A stretch of DNA of 64,000 nucleotides from Alphaproteobacteria bacterium (GCA_015231795.1 JADGAX010000003.1:1-64000), one strand, 5' to 3'. Counted from the first letter of the stretch, positions 8,157 to 17,602 are shown. Program-made: numbers and translations. The notes: generated by a model from the letters alone, not told the origin.

Positions 8157-9305
8157 ATGACGGCACTTTGGCAGATGGGCTTTCGCCCCTTTTTCGCTCT
8201 GGCCATGCTGTCGGGCATGGGCATGCCGGTTCTGTGGGCGCTGATCTATTCCGGCGTTCTTGCTTCGCCGCCGACATCTTTTACGCCCGCGCAATGGCAC
8301 GCCCATGAAATGTTCTTCGGCTTCGGCATGGCGCTGCTGGCGGGATTTCTGCTGACCGCTACCAAGAACTGGGTTGGCGTGCGCGGCTATCATGGCCGCT
8401 GGCTGCAATTTCTGGCCGCCGCTTGGTTGATCGAGCGCCTCGGCATGTGGTTCCAGGCAAGTTTGCCGCCCTTCCTGTTCCTGCTTTCAAACAATCTGTT
8501 CTTGCTGGCCGCGGTGGGCATGCTGGGCTGGACCTTGATCCGCAATCGCAAGACCGATTCCTACAGCGACAATGGCTTCTTCCTGGCTCTGTTGCCCATG
8601 CTTTTGCTTGCCAAGCACCTGTTGCTGAGCGCCGACTGGGCGCTGATGGGGCAAAGCATGGCCATCGGCCTGTTTCGTCTGGCCTTCCTGATCATGCTGG
8701 AACGCACGCTTAGCCAGTTCATGAAAGGCCTGTTCGGCGTTTCGATCCTAAGAAAGCCTTGGCTGGACATGAGCATCAAGGTTCTGGCGCTGATCGCCGT
8801 TTTCGAGAGCTTGTTGCCGCCTGCCCTGGCGGCGGGACTGGCTTTGCTGCTGGCCCTTCTGCTGGCTGGCCGCTTCGCCTTCTGGAAGCCGCAACTGGCC
8901 TTCACGCGCCTGGATATCGGCATCATGCATCTGGGCTATCTGGGCATCGTCTTGCATCTGCTGGTGACCTTCGCAATCTACGCGGTTCCGTTCGAACCGG
9001 TGGGAAGTCTGGCCGTTCACGTCTTCACCTTCGGGGTGATCGGTTTGGTGACGCCCGCCATGATGATTCGCATCTCCAAGGGCCATACCGGGCGGCGGGT
9101 GGTTTTCGAAAGACCCGACAAGATCGTGCTGTGGATCATGATGGCGGCTTTCGTCTTCAGGGTGGTTGCGCCGCAAATCGTTCCCTCGGCCTTCGCGCTG
9201 TTTGTCAATCTTTCTGCGGTTTGCTGGTTTGCCGCCTTCGGAACGTTGGTTTGGCGCTATCTGCCCTTTTTGTGCCAGCCCAGGGTGGATGGGAATCCTG
9301 GTTAA
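8157..9305 (+). CDS. nnrS: NnrS-family haem-copper membrane protein
   Basis: The product has 382 residues and about twelve hydrophobic segments. It opens with ALWQMGFRPFFALA and continues with QWHAHEMFFGFGMALLAGF, the two hallmark motifs of NnrS proteins, whose histidines bind haem and copper. NnrS proteins are linked to nitric-oxide stress and denitrification. ATG 8157 is preceded by GAAGGA 5 bases upstream; an earlier ATG at 8115 lacks such a site. The gene is convergent with modC and their stop codons overlap. Its place beside an FNR box fits a role under low oxygen, though no nor or nir gene is in the window. Confidence 0.87.
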   Translation: MTALWQMGFRPFFALAMLSGMGMPVLWALIYSGVLASPPTSFTPAQWHAHEMFFGFGMALLAGFLLTATKNWVGVRGYHGRWLQFLAAAWLIERLGMWFQASLPPFLFLLSNNLFLLAAVGMLGWTLIRNRKTDSYSDNGFFLALLPMLLLAKHLLLSADWALMGQSMAIGLFRLAFLIMLERTLSQFMKGLFGVSILRKPWLDMSIKVLALIAVFESLLPPALAAGLALLLALLLAGRFAFWKPQLAFTRLDIGIMHLGYLGIVLHLLVTFAIYAVPFEPVGSLAVHVFTFGVIGLVTPAMMIRISKGHTGRRVVFERPDKIVLWIMMAAFVFRVVAPQIVPSAFALFVNLSAVCWFAAFGTLVWRYLPFLCQPRVDGNPG

Positions 9306-10432
9306 CCCTGAATTTGCGCCAGATCGGCCCTGGCGATTGAAATCGCCTTGATCAGGGCATAGACCCTCGATCCCGGCCTAAGGCCAAGCTGCGACACCGA
9401 GTAACGCGTCACCTGCGACCAAAGCGGCGTGCCGTGGTTGGCGGCGTCGGGTTCGGTGCCGCCGACATGAAGCAAGACATCGGCCAGATGGCCGTCGCTT
9501 TCCTGCACATCCACCACCACGCCGGGCAGGATATTCTGGATGCTGATGTCCCAGGGCGGCGTCAGGGCTAGGCCGACGTCGCGGGCATGAATGCGCAAGC
9601 GCACCTCGGCGCCGACGGGGGCCTGGGCCTGTCCCACCTTCAGGCGCGCCCCGCCCTTCAAGCGCAGGATGGTCAGCTTGAATTTGTCGTCATGCCCGTC
9701 GATGGCGGCGTGCATGACCGCGCCAGCATCGTAGCGTCCGGTCAGCGGCTTTAAACGAATGTCGGACAGAATCTCTTCCAAGGGGCCTTGGGCGGCGACG
9801 CGCCCCTTATCGAGCAGGGCGATGTCGTCGGCCAGTTGCAGCACTTCGTCCATGGCGTGGCTGACGAAGATCACCGGTATCGCGGCATCGTGGGCCAAGC
9901 GCGAGACGAAGGGCAGCAGTTCCTTCTTCAGAAGCGTATCCAAAGCCGAAAAGGGTTCGTCCAGCAGCAGGACTTCTGGTTCGCGGGCCAGCGCCCTTGC
10001 AATTGCCACGCGCTGCTGCTGGCCGCCCGACAGTTGGGCCGGTTTGCGAGCATGCAGGCTTTCGTCAAGACCCGCGCGCATCAGCAATCGTTGTGCGGCG
10101 CTTAGCTGGCCGTTCTTAGGAAGATGCCCCATGGCGATCATCACATTGCCCAGCGCCGTCATGTGAGGAAAAAGGGCGTAGTTCTGAAAGACGAAACCAA
10201 CCCTTCTGGCTTGCGGCGGCAGGCAGATGCCCTTCTTCGTATCCAGCCAAGACTTGTCGTTGCAGGAAATCGTCCCTTCTTCAGGGCGGAACAGTCCGGC
10301 GACGGCGCGCAGCAGGGTTGTTTTGCCGCCGCCAGAGGGGCCAAAGAGCGCCAGTACTTTGCCGGGATGGCAAGTCAGGCTGGCTTCGAGCAAAATGGGC
10401 GCTTTCTGTCGAAGGTGGATGTGCAGCGGCAT
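9302..10432 (-). CDS. modC: molybdate ABC transporter ATP-binding protein
   Basis: This 376-residue ATPase has the Walker A motif GPSGGGKT (31-38), the signature LSGGQQQR, the Walker B LLLDEPFSALD and a switch histidine in FVSHAMDEV. The C-terminal third holds a molybdate-binding TOBE/Mop-like domain, as in ModC, that senses oxyanion. It energises uptake of molybdate from the periplasm. The start ATG follows the modB stop by 6 bases. The last bases overlap the stop of the convergent nnrS gene. Confidence 0.9.
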   Translation of the reverse strand: MPLHIHLRQKAPILLEASLTCHPGKVLALFGPSGGGKTTLLRAVAGLFRPEEGTISCNDKSWLDTKKGICLPPQARRVGFVFQNYALFPHMTALGNVMIAMGHLPKNGQLSAAQRLLMRAGLDESLHARKPAQLSGGQQQRVAIARALAREPEVLLLDEPFSALDTLLKKELLPFVSRLAHDAAIPVIFVSHAMDEVLQLADDIALLDKGRVAAQGPLEEILSDIRLKPLTGRYDAGAVMHAAIDGHDDKFKLTILRLKGGARLKVGQAQAPVGAEVRLRIHARDVGLALTPPWDISIQNILPGVVVDVQESDGHLADVLLHVGGTEPDAANHGTPLWSQVTRYSVSQLGLRPGSRVYALIKAISIARADLAQIQG

Positions 10433-10438
10433 CCGTCT

Positions 10439-11101
10439 CTACCCTTGACGCTTGCGGTTGCTGAGCGCGTAACTGGTGCCGATGGTGACGAAGGAAAGGG
10501 CCAGCAGCAGAGCTGCCATCATGCCCGCCGACTCGGTGTCAAAGGCTTGGACACGATCATAGATGGCGATGGCGATGGTTTTCGTCTCGCCGGGAATGCT
10601 GCCGCCCACCATCAGCACGACGCCGAACTCGCCCAGCGTATGGGTAAAGCTGAGAACGATGGCGGTCAGAATGCCAGACCAGGCCAGCGGCAGCTCTATT
10701 CTGATCAGCATGCGCCAGGATGACAGGCCCGAGCAGGCTCCTGCCTCGCGCACCTCAACCGGAATGGCTTCGAAAGCGCGCTGCATCGGTTGGATGGCGA
10801 AGGGCAGATTGACGAGGATGGAGGCAAGCACCAGTCCCTCGAACGTAAAGACCAAGCCATGACCGAAGGCTGCCTCGAAGGCTTGGCCGAATGGGGAACG
10901 CGTCCCCATCGAGACCAGCAGATAATAGCCGAGAACAGTGGGCGGCAGAACCAGAGGCAAGGCCAGCAGCGCTTCGACAAGCCCCTTGCCCCTGAAATGC
11001 GACCAAGCCAGCCAGCGACCGACGAAAATGCCAATAGGCATTAAGATGCCGACCGTCCAGGCGCCCAGGGCAAGGGAAAGTCGAAGCGCTTCCCAGTCCA
11101 T
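10439..11101 (-). CDS. modB: molybdate ABC transporter permease
   Basis: The 220-residue protein has about five membrane segments and the cytoplasmic EAA-type loop (EAGACSGLSSWRMLIRIELP) that contacts the ATPase. The segment SFTHTLGEFGVVLMVGGSIPG is characteristic of ModB permeases. It lies between modC and modA, 3 bases after the modA stop, in a compact modABC operon. Confidence 0.9.
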   Translation of the reverse strand: MDWEALRLSLALGAWTVGILMPIGIFVGRWLAWSHFRGKGLVEALLALPLVLPPTVLGYYLLVSMGTRSPFGQAFEAAFGHGLVFTFEGLVLASILVNLPFAIQPMQRAFEAIPVEVREAGACSGLSSWRMLIRIELPLAWSGILTAIVLSFTHTLGEFGVVLMVGGSIPGETKTIAIAIYDRVQAFDTESAGMMAALLLALSFVTIGTSYALSNRKRQG

Positions 11102-11104
11102 CGC

Positions 11105-11887
11105 CTACTTCTCGCCCGGCAGGACGAAACCGTATTTCTTGAAAACGGCCCTGGCGGCCGGTGACTGGACATAGGCGTAGAACATTTTGGCGGTTTCCCC
11201 TGCCTTCTTCGTCAGCGCCATGCGTTGGCGCAGAGGATCGTGCCATTCGGCGGGGATCAAATCAAACTTTCCCAGCGCCAACAGTTTGGGCGACAGGGCC
11301 AGGGAGTAGGCGATGATGCCGCCCTGGGTCGATCCCGAGGTGGCGAACTGCGCTGCCTGCGAGACATTTTCACCCAGCACGAGTTTGTCTTCCAGCATAT
11401 CCCACAAGCCTGCGGTTTTCAGGGCGGCGCGGGCGGCGCGGCCATAAGGGGCGTGCTCTGGGTTGGCAATGGCGAATTTCTTGATGGTCCCCGCCTTTAG
11501 GGCGGATGCAAGATCCTTGAGCGACCCGTCGGCTTTCAGCGTCGAGCCAGGAGGAACGATCAGCACGATGCGGCCTACGGCATAAAGGGCGCCCTCGCCT
11601 TGCGTCAATCCTTCCTTCGTCAGATCGAAAACATAGGATTCGTCCGCCGACAAATACATTTCGAAAGGCGCCCCCTCCTTGATTTGATTGAAGAAATTTC
11701 CAGACGAGCCAAAGGACAGCTTGACCGTCTTGCCGGTTTCTTTGGTAAACTGTTCCGCCAGTTCCGACAGTGCGAATTGCAAATCCGAAGCTGCAGCGAT
11801 GACCGGCGCGTTTTCCTGGGCGCGGGCCAGACCGGGCAAGGCCAGGACAAGAAAGAGGGCTGCAAGCGAAGAAAGAAAGCGCTTCAT
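11105..11887 (-). CDS. modA: periplasmic molybdate-binding protein
   Basis: The product is 260 residues from ATG 11887 with a signal peptide ending in LARAQ. The mature part begins APVIAAASDLQFAL, and the Ser in AAASDL plus the SFGSSGNFFNQI segment are the oxyanion-binding elements of ModA. It captures molybdate for ModBC. The frame stays open ten codons upstream, but the chosen start places the signal peptide correctly and has GGGG about 8 bases upstream. modA is first in the operon, with a palindrome just upstream. Confidence 0.9.
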   Translation of the reverse strand: MKRFLSSLAALFLVLALPGLARAQENAPVIAAASDLQFALSELAEQFTKETGKTVKLSFGSSGNFFNQIKEGAPFEMYLSADESYVFDLTKEGLTQGEGALYAVGRIVLIVPPGSTLKADGSLKDLASALKAGTIKKFAIANPEHAPYGRAARAALKTAGLWDMLEDKLVLGENVSQAAQFATSGSTQGGIIAYSLALSPKLLALGKFDLIPAEWHDPLRQRMALTKKAGETAKMFYAYVQSPAARAVFKKYGFVLPGEK

Positions 11888-11933
11888 GGAAAACCCCATA
11901 TTTTCACTGATGCACATCCAGATATAGCGACTT

Positions 11934-11949
11934 ATATCCGATCGGATAT
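11934..11949. promoter_or_regulatory. 16-bp perfect palindrome upstream of modA, candidate operator
   Basis: ATATCCGATCGGATAT is an exact palindrome that starts 47 bases upstream of the modA start codon. A nearby CGCTATATC lies between it and the gene. Molybdate operons are commonly repressed by ModE/MopAB at AT-rich dyads built from TATAT half-sites; the identity of the regulator here is inference. Confidence 0.45.
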
Positions 11950-12160
11950 TGCGCGGGCAAGACGATAATAACTCCCCGCATCTCGGTCTGTCTGGAGGGT
12001 GGGAAGACAGAATCTTGCCTTGCCAATCGTGCCCCCCGGCTGGTCAAGCCCGGAAAAGTATGGTAGGAAGCCCCGAATTCCGCCGGTCTGTTGGCGCGCA
12101 AGCGACTCTATGGCTGGATGGTTCACAAGGGAAATCAACAAACTAACTGAGGTTGAAGTC

Positions 12161-12397
12161 ATGAGCGATATCGCCGAGCGCGTCAAAAAGATCGTTGTCG
12201 AACACCTGGGCGTCGAAGAAGCCAAGGTTACCGAGAGCGCCAGCTTCATCGACGATCTGGGCGCCGACAGCCTGGACACGGTTGAGTTGGTCATGGCTTT
12301 CGAAGAGGAATTCGGCTGTGAAATCCCCGATGACGCCGCCGAGAAGATCCTGACCGTCAAGGACGCCATCGACTTCATCCAGAAGAACGCCAAGTAA
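12161..12397 (+). CDS. acpP: acyl carrier protein
   Basis: This 78-residue acidic protein has the phosphopantetheine attachment motif [10 protein letters not shown] with Ser37, and the usual ACP helices. It carries growing acyl chains in fatty acid synthesis in the cytoplasm. ATG 12161 gives the normal length; the frame is open further upstream without meaning. fabF follows 43 bases later, the usual acpP-fabF pairing. A hairpin spans its stop codon. Confidence 0.97.
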   Translation: MSDIAERVKKIVVEHLGVEEAKVTESASFIDDLGADSLDTVELVMAFEEEFGCEIPDDAAEKILTVKDAIDFIQKNAK

Positions 12398-12406
12398 GGC
12401 GTTCTT
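12383..12406 (+). other. hairpin across the acpP stop codon
   Basis: AAGAACGCC (12383-12391) pairs perfectly with GGCGTTCTT (12398-12406) over a six-base loop that includes the TAA stop. There is no T tract, so it is more likely to affect mRNA stability or partial read-through into fabF than to be a full terminator. Confidence 0.5.
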
Positions 12407-12440
12407 CGGTCAAGTTCAGTTCGTGCAGGAACGGATCGCC

Positions 12441-13700
12441 ATGCGACGTGTTGTCGTTACGGGAATGGGAATGGTGTCGCCGCTGGGTTGCAGCGTCGAT
12501 GCCACTTGGGCCAATCTGATCGAAGGCCGGTCGGGAATAAAATATATCGACCGGTTTGACGTCTCTGACCTGGCGGCCAAGGTCGCCGGGCTCATTCCCA
12601 TGGGCAAGGACGATCCCAAGCTGTTCGACGCCGACCGTTACGTGCCGCCCAAAGACCAGCGCAAGATGGATGACTTCATCCTTTACGCCATGGCCGCGGG
12701 TCTGCAGGCGGTCGAGGATGCGGGCATTGCCGACATTCCGGAAGAGGACAAGCTGCGCACCGGCGTCATGGTCGGTTCGGGCATCGGTGGCCTTGGCACG
12801 ATTCAAGATGCCGCCGTCGTTCTGAAGGAGCAGGGACCCCGGCGCATCTCCCCCTTCTTCATTCCGTCCAGTCTGGTCAATTTGGCGACGGGTCACCTGT
12901 CGATCAAATACGGCTTCAAGGGTCCCAACCATTCGGCGGTCACGGCCTGCGCCACCGGCGCCCACGCCATTGGCGACGCGGCCCGGCTGATCCAGTTCGA
13001 GGACGCCGACATCATGGTGGCGGGCGGCACCGAGGCGGCGGTCTGCCGTCTGGGCATCGCCGGTTTCGCGGCGGCCCGGGCGCTGTGCACCAGCTTCAAT
13101 GATCGTCCCACCGAGGCGTCGCGCCCCTGGAGCAAGGATCGCGACGGCTTCGTCATGGGCGAAGGGGCGGGCGTGGTCGTGCTGGAAGAGCTTGAGCACG
13201 CCAAGAAGCGCGGCGCCAAGATCTATGCCGAACTGGTGGGCTATGGCCTGTCGGGCGACGCCTATCACATTACCGCCCCGTCCGAGGACGGGGATGGCGC
13301 CTATCGCTGCATGAAGGCGGCGATGAAGCGGGCGGGCGTCAATCCCGAAGACGTTGACTATGTGAACGCCCACGGCACTTCGACCATGGCCGATACGATC
13401 GAATTGGGTGCCGTGAAGCGGGCTTTCGGCGACGCCGCCTACAAGATTTCCATGTCCTCCACCAAATCGGCGATTGGCCATTTGCTGGGGGCGGCGGGTG
13501 CCGTCGAGGCCATCTTCTCGATCCTGTCGATTCGCGACCAAGTCGTGCCGCCCACGCTTAACCTGCGCGAACCCGACGAAGGCTGCGATCTCGATCTGGT
13601 TCCCCTGGAGGCCAAGAAGCGCAAGGTGCGCGCCGCCCTTAGCAATTCCTTCGGCTTTGGCGGCACCAACGCCGCACTGATCTTCAAAGCCGCTCCCTGA
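12441..13700 (+). CDS. fabF: 3-oxoacyl-[ACP] synthase II
   Basis: The 419-residue condensing enzyme extends acyl-ACP with malonyl-ACP. The catalytic Cys170 is in TACATGAHAIG, and the two active-site histidines are in NAHGTST and SAIGHLLGAAG. ATG 12441 gives the family length and start (MRRVVVTGMG) and has AGGA about 10 bases upstream; a GTG at 12423 is possible. It follows acpP and precedes mltG by 8 bases, the standard acpP-fabF-mltG order. Confidence 0.96.
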   Translation: MRRVVVTGMGMVSPLGCSVDATWANLIEGRSGIKYIDRFDVSDLAAKVAGLIPMGKDDPKLFDADRYVPPKDQRKMDDFILYAMAAGLQAVEDAGIADIPEEDKLRTGVMVGSGIGGLGTIQDAAVVLKEQGPRRISPFFIPSSLVNLATGHLSIKYGFKGPNHSAVTACATGAHAIGDAARLIQFEDADIMVAGGTEAAVCRLGIAGFAAARALCTSFNDRPTEASRPWSKDRDGFVMGEGAGVVVLEELEHAKKRGAKIYAELVGYGLSGDAYHITAPSEDGDGAYRCMKAAMKRAGVNPEDVDYVNAHGTSTMADTIELGAVKRAFGDAAYKISMSSTKSAIGHLLGAAGAVEAIFSILSIRDQVVPPTLNLREPDEGCDLDLVPLEAKKRKVRAALSNSFGFGGTNAALIFKAAP

Positions 13701-13708
13701 CCTTCAAG

Positions 13709-14692
13709 ATGAAACCGCTTTTGCGCATCGCCGCCAGCCTGTTCGGGCTGGCGGCGTTGTCGCTTCTGGGCGGTTGGCTGTGGCTTTCCCACTTTATCGA
13801 CGCTCCCGGCAAACTGGCGGCTCCGACCCGGCTTGTCATCGCCAAGGGGGCCGGTTTGCAGTCTATTTCCAGGCAGTTGGCCGATGCCCAGGTGGTGGAA
13901 GGCCCCACGGCCTTCCGGCTGGCCGCCAGTTGGCTGGGCAAGGCCAAGGCGCTGCAGGCCGGTGAATATGACTTTCAGCCTGGCGCCACGCCCAGGGCGG
14001 TCATGGACAAGTTGGCTTCAGGCGACGTGGTGATCCACCAAGTGACGCTGGCCCCCGGACGCACCGTGCGCCAGATGTTGGATGAGCTGAAGGCGGAACC
14101 GGCGCTGGAGGGCGAGGTCTCCCCTTTGCCCGCCGAGGGCAGCCTGTTGCCGGAAACCTATCATTTCATCTTGGGCGAATCGCGCAACCAACTGATCGGG
14201 CGTATGAAAAAGGCGATGGATGACGCCCTGGCCCAGGCCTGGGCGGCGCGCATCGACGGTTTGCCGCTGAACAGTCCGCAAGAAATGCTGATTCTGGCCA
14301 GCATCGTCGAGCGCGAGACCGGTTTGGCCGAGGAACGTCCGCATGTCGCCGCCGTTTTCGTCAACCGTCTGAAGAAGGGCATGCGTCTGCAATCCGACCC
14401 CACGGCGATTTACGATCTATCGGGCGGGCTGGGCGTGATGGAGCGTCCGCTGACCAAGGCCGATCTGGAACGCGCGACGGCGCACAACACCTATGTCATC
14501 GACCGCCTGCCGCCCGGCCCCATCGCCAATCCCGGCCGGGCCAGCTTGATGGCGGTGGCGCGTCCGCTGGACTCGGATGATCTCTATTTCGTGGCCGACG
14601 GCACCGGCGGCCATGCTTTTTCGCCGACCCTGGAAGGCCACAACAGGAACGTCGCCAACTGGCGGCGGGTCGAGAAGGAGCGGGGGAAGTAA
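13709..14692 (+). CDS. mltG: endolytic murein transglycosylase
   Basis: The 327-residue protein has one N-terminal membrane helix (residues 5-28), a LysM-like segment and a YceG/MltG catalytic domain. Glu201 in ASIVERETG is the catalytic acid, and LQSDPTAIYDL and NTYVIDRLPPGPIANPG are conserved family motifs. It cleaves nascent peptidoglycan at the inner membrane and helps terminate glycan strands. It closes the acpP-fabF-mltG unit. Confidence 0.94.
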   Translation: MKPLLRIAASLFGLAALSLLGGWLWLSHFIDAPGKLAAPTRLVIAKGAGLQSISRQLADAQVVEGPTAFRLAASWLGKAKALQAGEYDFQPGATPRAVMDKLASGDVVIHQVTLAPGRTVRQMLDELKAEPALEGEVSPLPAEGSLLPETYHFILGESRNQLIGRMKKAMDDALAQAWAARIDGLPLNSPQEMLILASIVERETGLAEERPHVAAVFVNRLKKGMRLQSDPTAIYDLSGGLGVMERPLTKADLERATAHNTYVIDRLPPGPIANPGRASLMAVARPLDSDDLYFVADGTGGHAFSPTLEGHNRNVANWRRVEKERGK

Positions 14693-14798
14693 CCCCCAAG
14701 TTTCCCCACAAGAAAATATTTTTCATTATACTTGCGCCTGACCGCCGCCTGCGCTAGGGTCGATTCCAGTTTGGAAACTGGCTGGATCAGCGTGCAAC

Positions 14799-15701
14799 TT
14801 GTGCGGCATTGCAGGAATTCTTTATAAAAATCAGTCTGGTGGTCCCTTGGGGCGCGATCTGATCGCCATGCTCGACGGTTGCCAGCATCGTGGCCCGGAC
14901 TCGACCGGCTTTGCGCTCTATGCCGATGGAGCCGACGATCTATACCGCCTGCGTTTCTATGTGGGAGAGGGGGCCGAGGCCGCCGTCTCGATTGCGCGCA
15001 TCAAGGAGATTCTGGCCGACAAGGGGGCAGACCTGTTGGCGGGCGAGCAGGTGGGCGGCAGTTTCGCCGCCAGCGTGCGCCATGCGGGCGATGTCCGCTC
15101 GTTCGCCTATGCGATGGAACATGCAGCCAAACTTTTCTCGCTGGGGCATCGCCTGGAAATCGTCAAGGACGAGGGCACGGCCCACGAGGTCGATGCGCGC
15201 TATCATCTGTCAGCGATTCAGGGCACGCACGGGCTTGGCCATGTGCGCTTGGCCACCGAATCGGCGGTTCGGCCCGAGGCCGCCCATCCCTTCTGGGCCA
15301 CGGGATTCTCGGACATCGCCATCGTCCACAACGGCCAGATCACCAATTACTGGAAATGGCGGCGTCGTCTGGAAAAACTGGGCTTCGAATTTCGCACCGA
15401 CAATGACAGCGAATTGATCGCCGTCTATCTGGCCAAGAAACTGTCGGATGGGGCCAGCCTGCAGCAGGCCCTGACCGACAGCATCGAGGACATGGATGGC
15501 ACCTTCTCGTTCCTGGTTTCGACCGCCAGCGAAATCGGCTACGCCAAGGACCGTCTGGCCGCCAAGCCGATGGTGATGGTGGAGACCGATCATCTGGTCG
15601 CCATCGCTTCCGAGGAAGTGTCGCTGAATCGCCTGTTTCCAGGCCAAGCGCTGTCCACCCGCGAACCCCTGCCAGGAACCATCGGCACATGGTCACGCTA
15701 G
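14799..15701 (+). CDS. class II glutamine amidotransferase, glutamate-synthase-like (GlxB/MgsA type)
   Basis: The 300-residue product starts at a TTG codon. The start is decided by chemistry: class II amidotransferases need Cys as residue 2 once the initiator is removed, and here TTG is followed at once by TGC in MCGIAGIL. Other motifs are QHRGPDSTGF, GHVRLATES, HNGQITNYWKW and TDNDSELI, which bind glutamine. It should release ammonia from glutamine for the partner encoded next, whose start overlaps this gene by 13 bases. The same split arrangement is known as GlxBCD and as MgsABC (N-methylglutamate synthase). The product of this version is unknown. Confidence 0.85.
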   Translation: MCGIAGILYKNQSGGPLGRDLIAMLDGCQHRGPDSTGFALYADGADDLYRLRFYVGEGAEAAVSIARIKEILADKGADLLAGEQVGGSFAASVRHAGDVRSFAYAMEHAAKLFSLGHRLEIVKDEGTAHEVDARYHLSAIQGTHGLGHVRLATESAVRPEAAHPFWATGFSDIAIVHNGQITNYWKWRRRLEKLGFEFRTDNDSELIAVYLAKKLSDGASLQQALTDSIEDMDGTFSFLVSTASEIGYAKDRLAAKPMVMVETDHLVAIASEEVSLNRLFPGQALSTREPLPGTIGTWSR

Positions 15702-17602
15702 ATCTTGCAAGCATGAGCGTGCGCGACGCCAATCGGCGTCTGCGCGAATTGGGCGAGGCGGGCGAGGATGCCGAGATTCTCAATCCCGACGCGCGCCACC
15801 ATATCGGCGTCGGTCTGGTGCATCCGATCACCGTGCGCGTGCGCGGCTCGGCCGGGTATTTCTGCGCGGGCCTGACCGATGGGGCGCGTTTTGAAATCGA
15901 CAGCAATGTCGGCTGGGGGGTGGGGGACAACATCTACAGCGGCACCGTGGTGGTGGGCGGCAATGCAGGCGCGGTGGCGGGGGTCGCCATCCGCGGCGCC
16001 GAGATCGTCATCAAGGGCAATATGGGATCGCGCGCCGGGCAGGTGATGAAGGCGGGAACCTTGCTTTGCTGCGGCAACGCCAGCTTCATGGCGGGCACCA
16101 TGATGTATGGCGGACGCATCGTAATTCTGGGCCGTTCCGGCGAAAAGCTGGGCGAAGACATGACCGGCGGCGAAATCTATGTCGCGGGCGGCATCGATTC
16201 CTTGGGCACCGACGCCATGGAGATCGACATTTCCAGCGACGAAGTGGCCTCGCTTCAAGACTTTCTCGATCGCCATAAAATTCCGTTCAACGGCCATTTT
16301 CGCAAGGTCGTGAATGCGGGGACGAAGCTGCGCTACACGACGCCAGAACCCACCTTGCGCAATCAATCTTGCACGCAGGCCAGCGTCAGCGGGTTCTGGA
16401 ACGAAAAGACGAAAGAGGATATCGAAGTCAAGGCGGTGACCGGGCGCTATCGGGTGCGCGGTTACGGCACGGCCAGGGCGGTTCCGCATTTCAACGACAT
16501 CGCCTTTCGCCAAGAGATCGTGCCCGCTGCGGATGCGCTGTCCAAGGTGAATTTGGCCATGACGCTGGGCGATCGGTCGGGCGCCAAGCCCTTGTCCCTG
16601 TCCATGCCGGTCCTGATCGCCCCCATGAGCTATGGCGCGTTGTCGCGTTCGACCAAACTGGCGCTTGGCATCGCGTCGCGTCTGTCGGGCATTGCCGAGA
16701 ACACCGGCGAAGGCGGCATGATCCCCGAAGAGCGGGCCGAGGCCGGACAGTTGATCTTCCAATGCCTGTCGGGCCGGTTGGGCTGGAATATCCGCGACAT
16801 GCAAAAGGCCGACGCCATCGAGATCTATATTTCGCAGGGCGCCAAGCCGGGCTTGGGCGGCCAGTTGATGGCCAGCAAGGTAACGCCCGAGCTAGCGGCG
16901 ATTCGCGGCATTCCGCCCGGCATCGATCTGCGCTCGCCGTCGCGCCATCCCGATGTGCTGGGGGCCGACGATCTGGTCATCAAGATCGAGGAGTTCCGCG
17001 AAGCCACCGGTTACGCCAAGCCGATTTCGGTCAAGCTGGGAGCGGGGCGCGTGAAGGACGACATCAAGATCGCCTTCAAGGACGGTTTCGATTTCGTGGA
17101 GCTGGATGGGCTTCAAGGATCGACGGGCGCCGCTTCGGCGGAAGTGATCGAGCATGTCGGCATTCCCACGCTGGCCGCCATCGTCGAAGCCATCGAGGCG
17201 CTTGAGGAAGTGGGGGCTGCGAAAAATGAAATGCCCATCGTTCTGATGGGCGGCATCAAGGATGGCGTCGATGCCGCCAAGGCGATCGCGTTGGGGGCGG
17301 GGGCGGTGGCGGTGGGCACGGCGGCCTTGATCGCCGGCGGCTGCATTTCTTGCATGCGTTGCCAAGCGGGCTATTGCGTCACCGGCATCGCCACGCAGAA
17401 CCCCCAGCACGAAAAGCGTTTCCGCACCGATGTCGAGGCGGGCAACATCCATCGTTTCTTGGAATCGATGCGCTGGCAAATGGCCGCCATCGTTCATGGG
17501 CTGGGCAAAACGGATGTGCGCCAGCTTTGCCGCGACGATCTGGTGGCCTTGACGCCCGAAGCGGCCGCCATCACCGGCTTGCCCTATGAGGACAGGTCAT
17601 GA
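15689..17602 (+). CDS. fused GXGXG and FMN-binding glutamate synthase domains (GlxC-GlxD / MgsB-MgsC type)
   Basis: The 637-residue protein is a fusion. Residues 1 to about 215 form a right-handed GXGXG beta-helix with repeats such as GGNAGAVAG and YGGRIVILG. Residues about 230-637 form the FMN-binding glutamate synthase barrel, with LDGLQGSTGAAS, MGGIKDGVDAAKAIALGA and the cysteine cluster CISCMRCQAGYC for an Fe-S centre. In related operons these two parts are separate genes. It should combine ammonia from the amidotransferase with a 2-oxo acid, or exchange amines. A second start at 15713 is possible. Confidence 0.85.
   Translation: MVTLDLASMSVRDANRRLRELGEAGEDAEILNPDARHHIGVGLVHPITVRVRGSAGYFCAGLTDGARFEIDSNVGWGVGDNIYSGTVVVGGNAGAVAGVAIRGAEIVIKGNMGSRAGQVMKAGTLLCCGNASFMAGTMMYGGRIVILGRSGEKLGEDMTGGEIYVAGGIDSLGTDAMEIDISSDEVASLQDFLDRHKIPFNGHFRKVVNAGTKLRYTTPEPTLRNQSCTQASVSGFWNEKTKEDIEVKAVTGRYRVRGYGTARAVPHFNDIAFRQEIVPAADALSKVNLAMTLGDRSGAKPLSLSMPVLIAPMSYGALSRSTKLALGIASRLSGIAENTGEGGMIPEERAEAGQLIFQCLSGRLGWNIRDMQKADAIEIYISQGAKPGLGGQLMASKVTPELAAIRGIPPGIDLRSPSRHPDVLGADDLVIKIEEFREATGYAKPISVKLGAGRVKDDIKIAFKDGFDFVELDGLQGSTGAASAEVIEHVGIPTLAAIVEAIEALEEVGAAKNEMPIVLMGGIKDGVDAAKAIALGAGAVAVGTAALIAGGCISCMRCQAGYCVTGIATQNPQHEKRFRTDVEAGNIHRFLESMRWQMAAIVHGLGKTDVRQLCRDDLVALTPEAAAITGLPYEDRS

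Noticed and set aside
11950-12160. Riboswitch or small RNA between modA and acpP
   Set aside because: No recognisable riboswitch core or strong terminator was found; only the palindrome near modA is supported.
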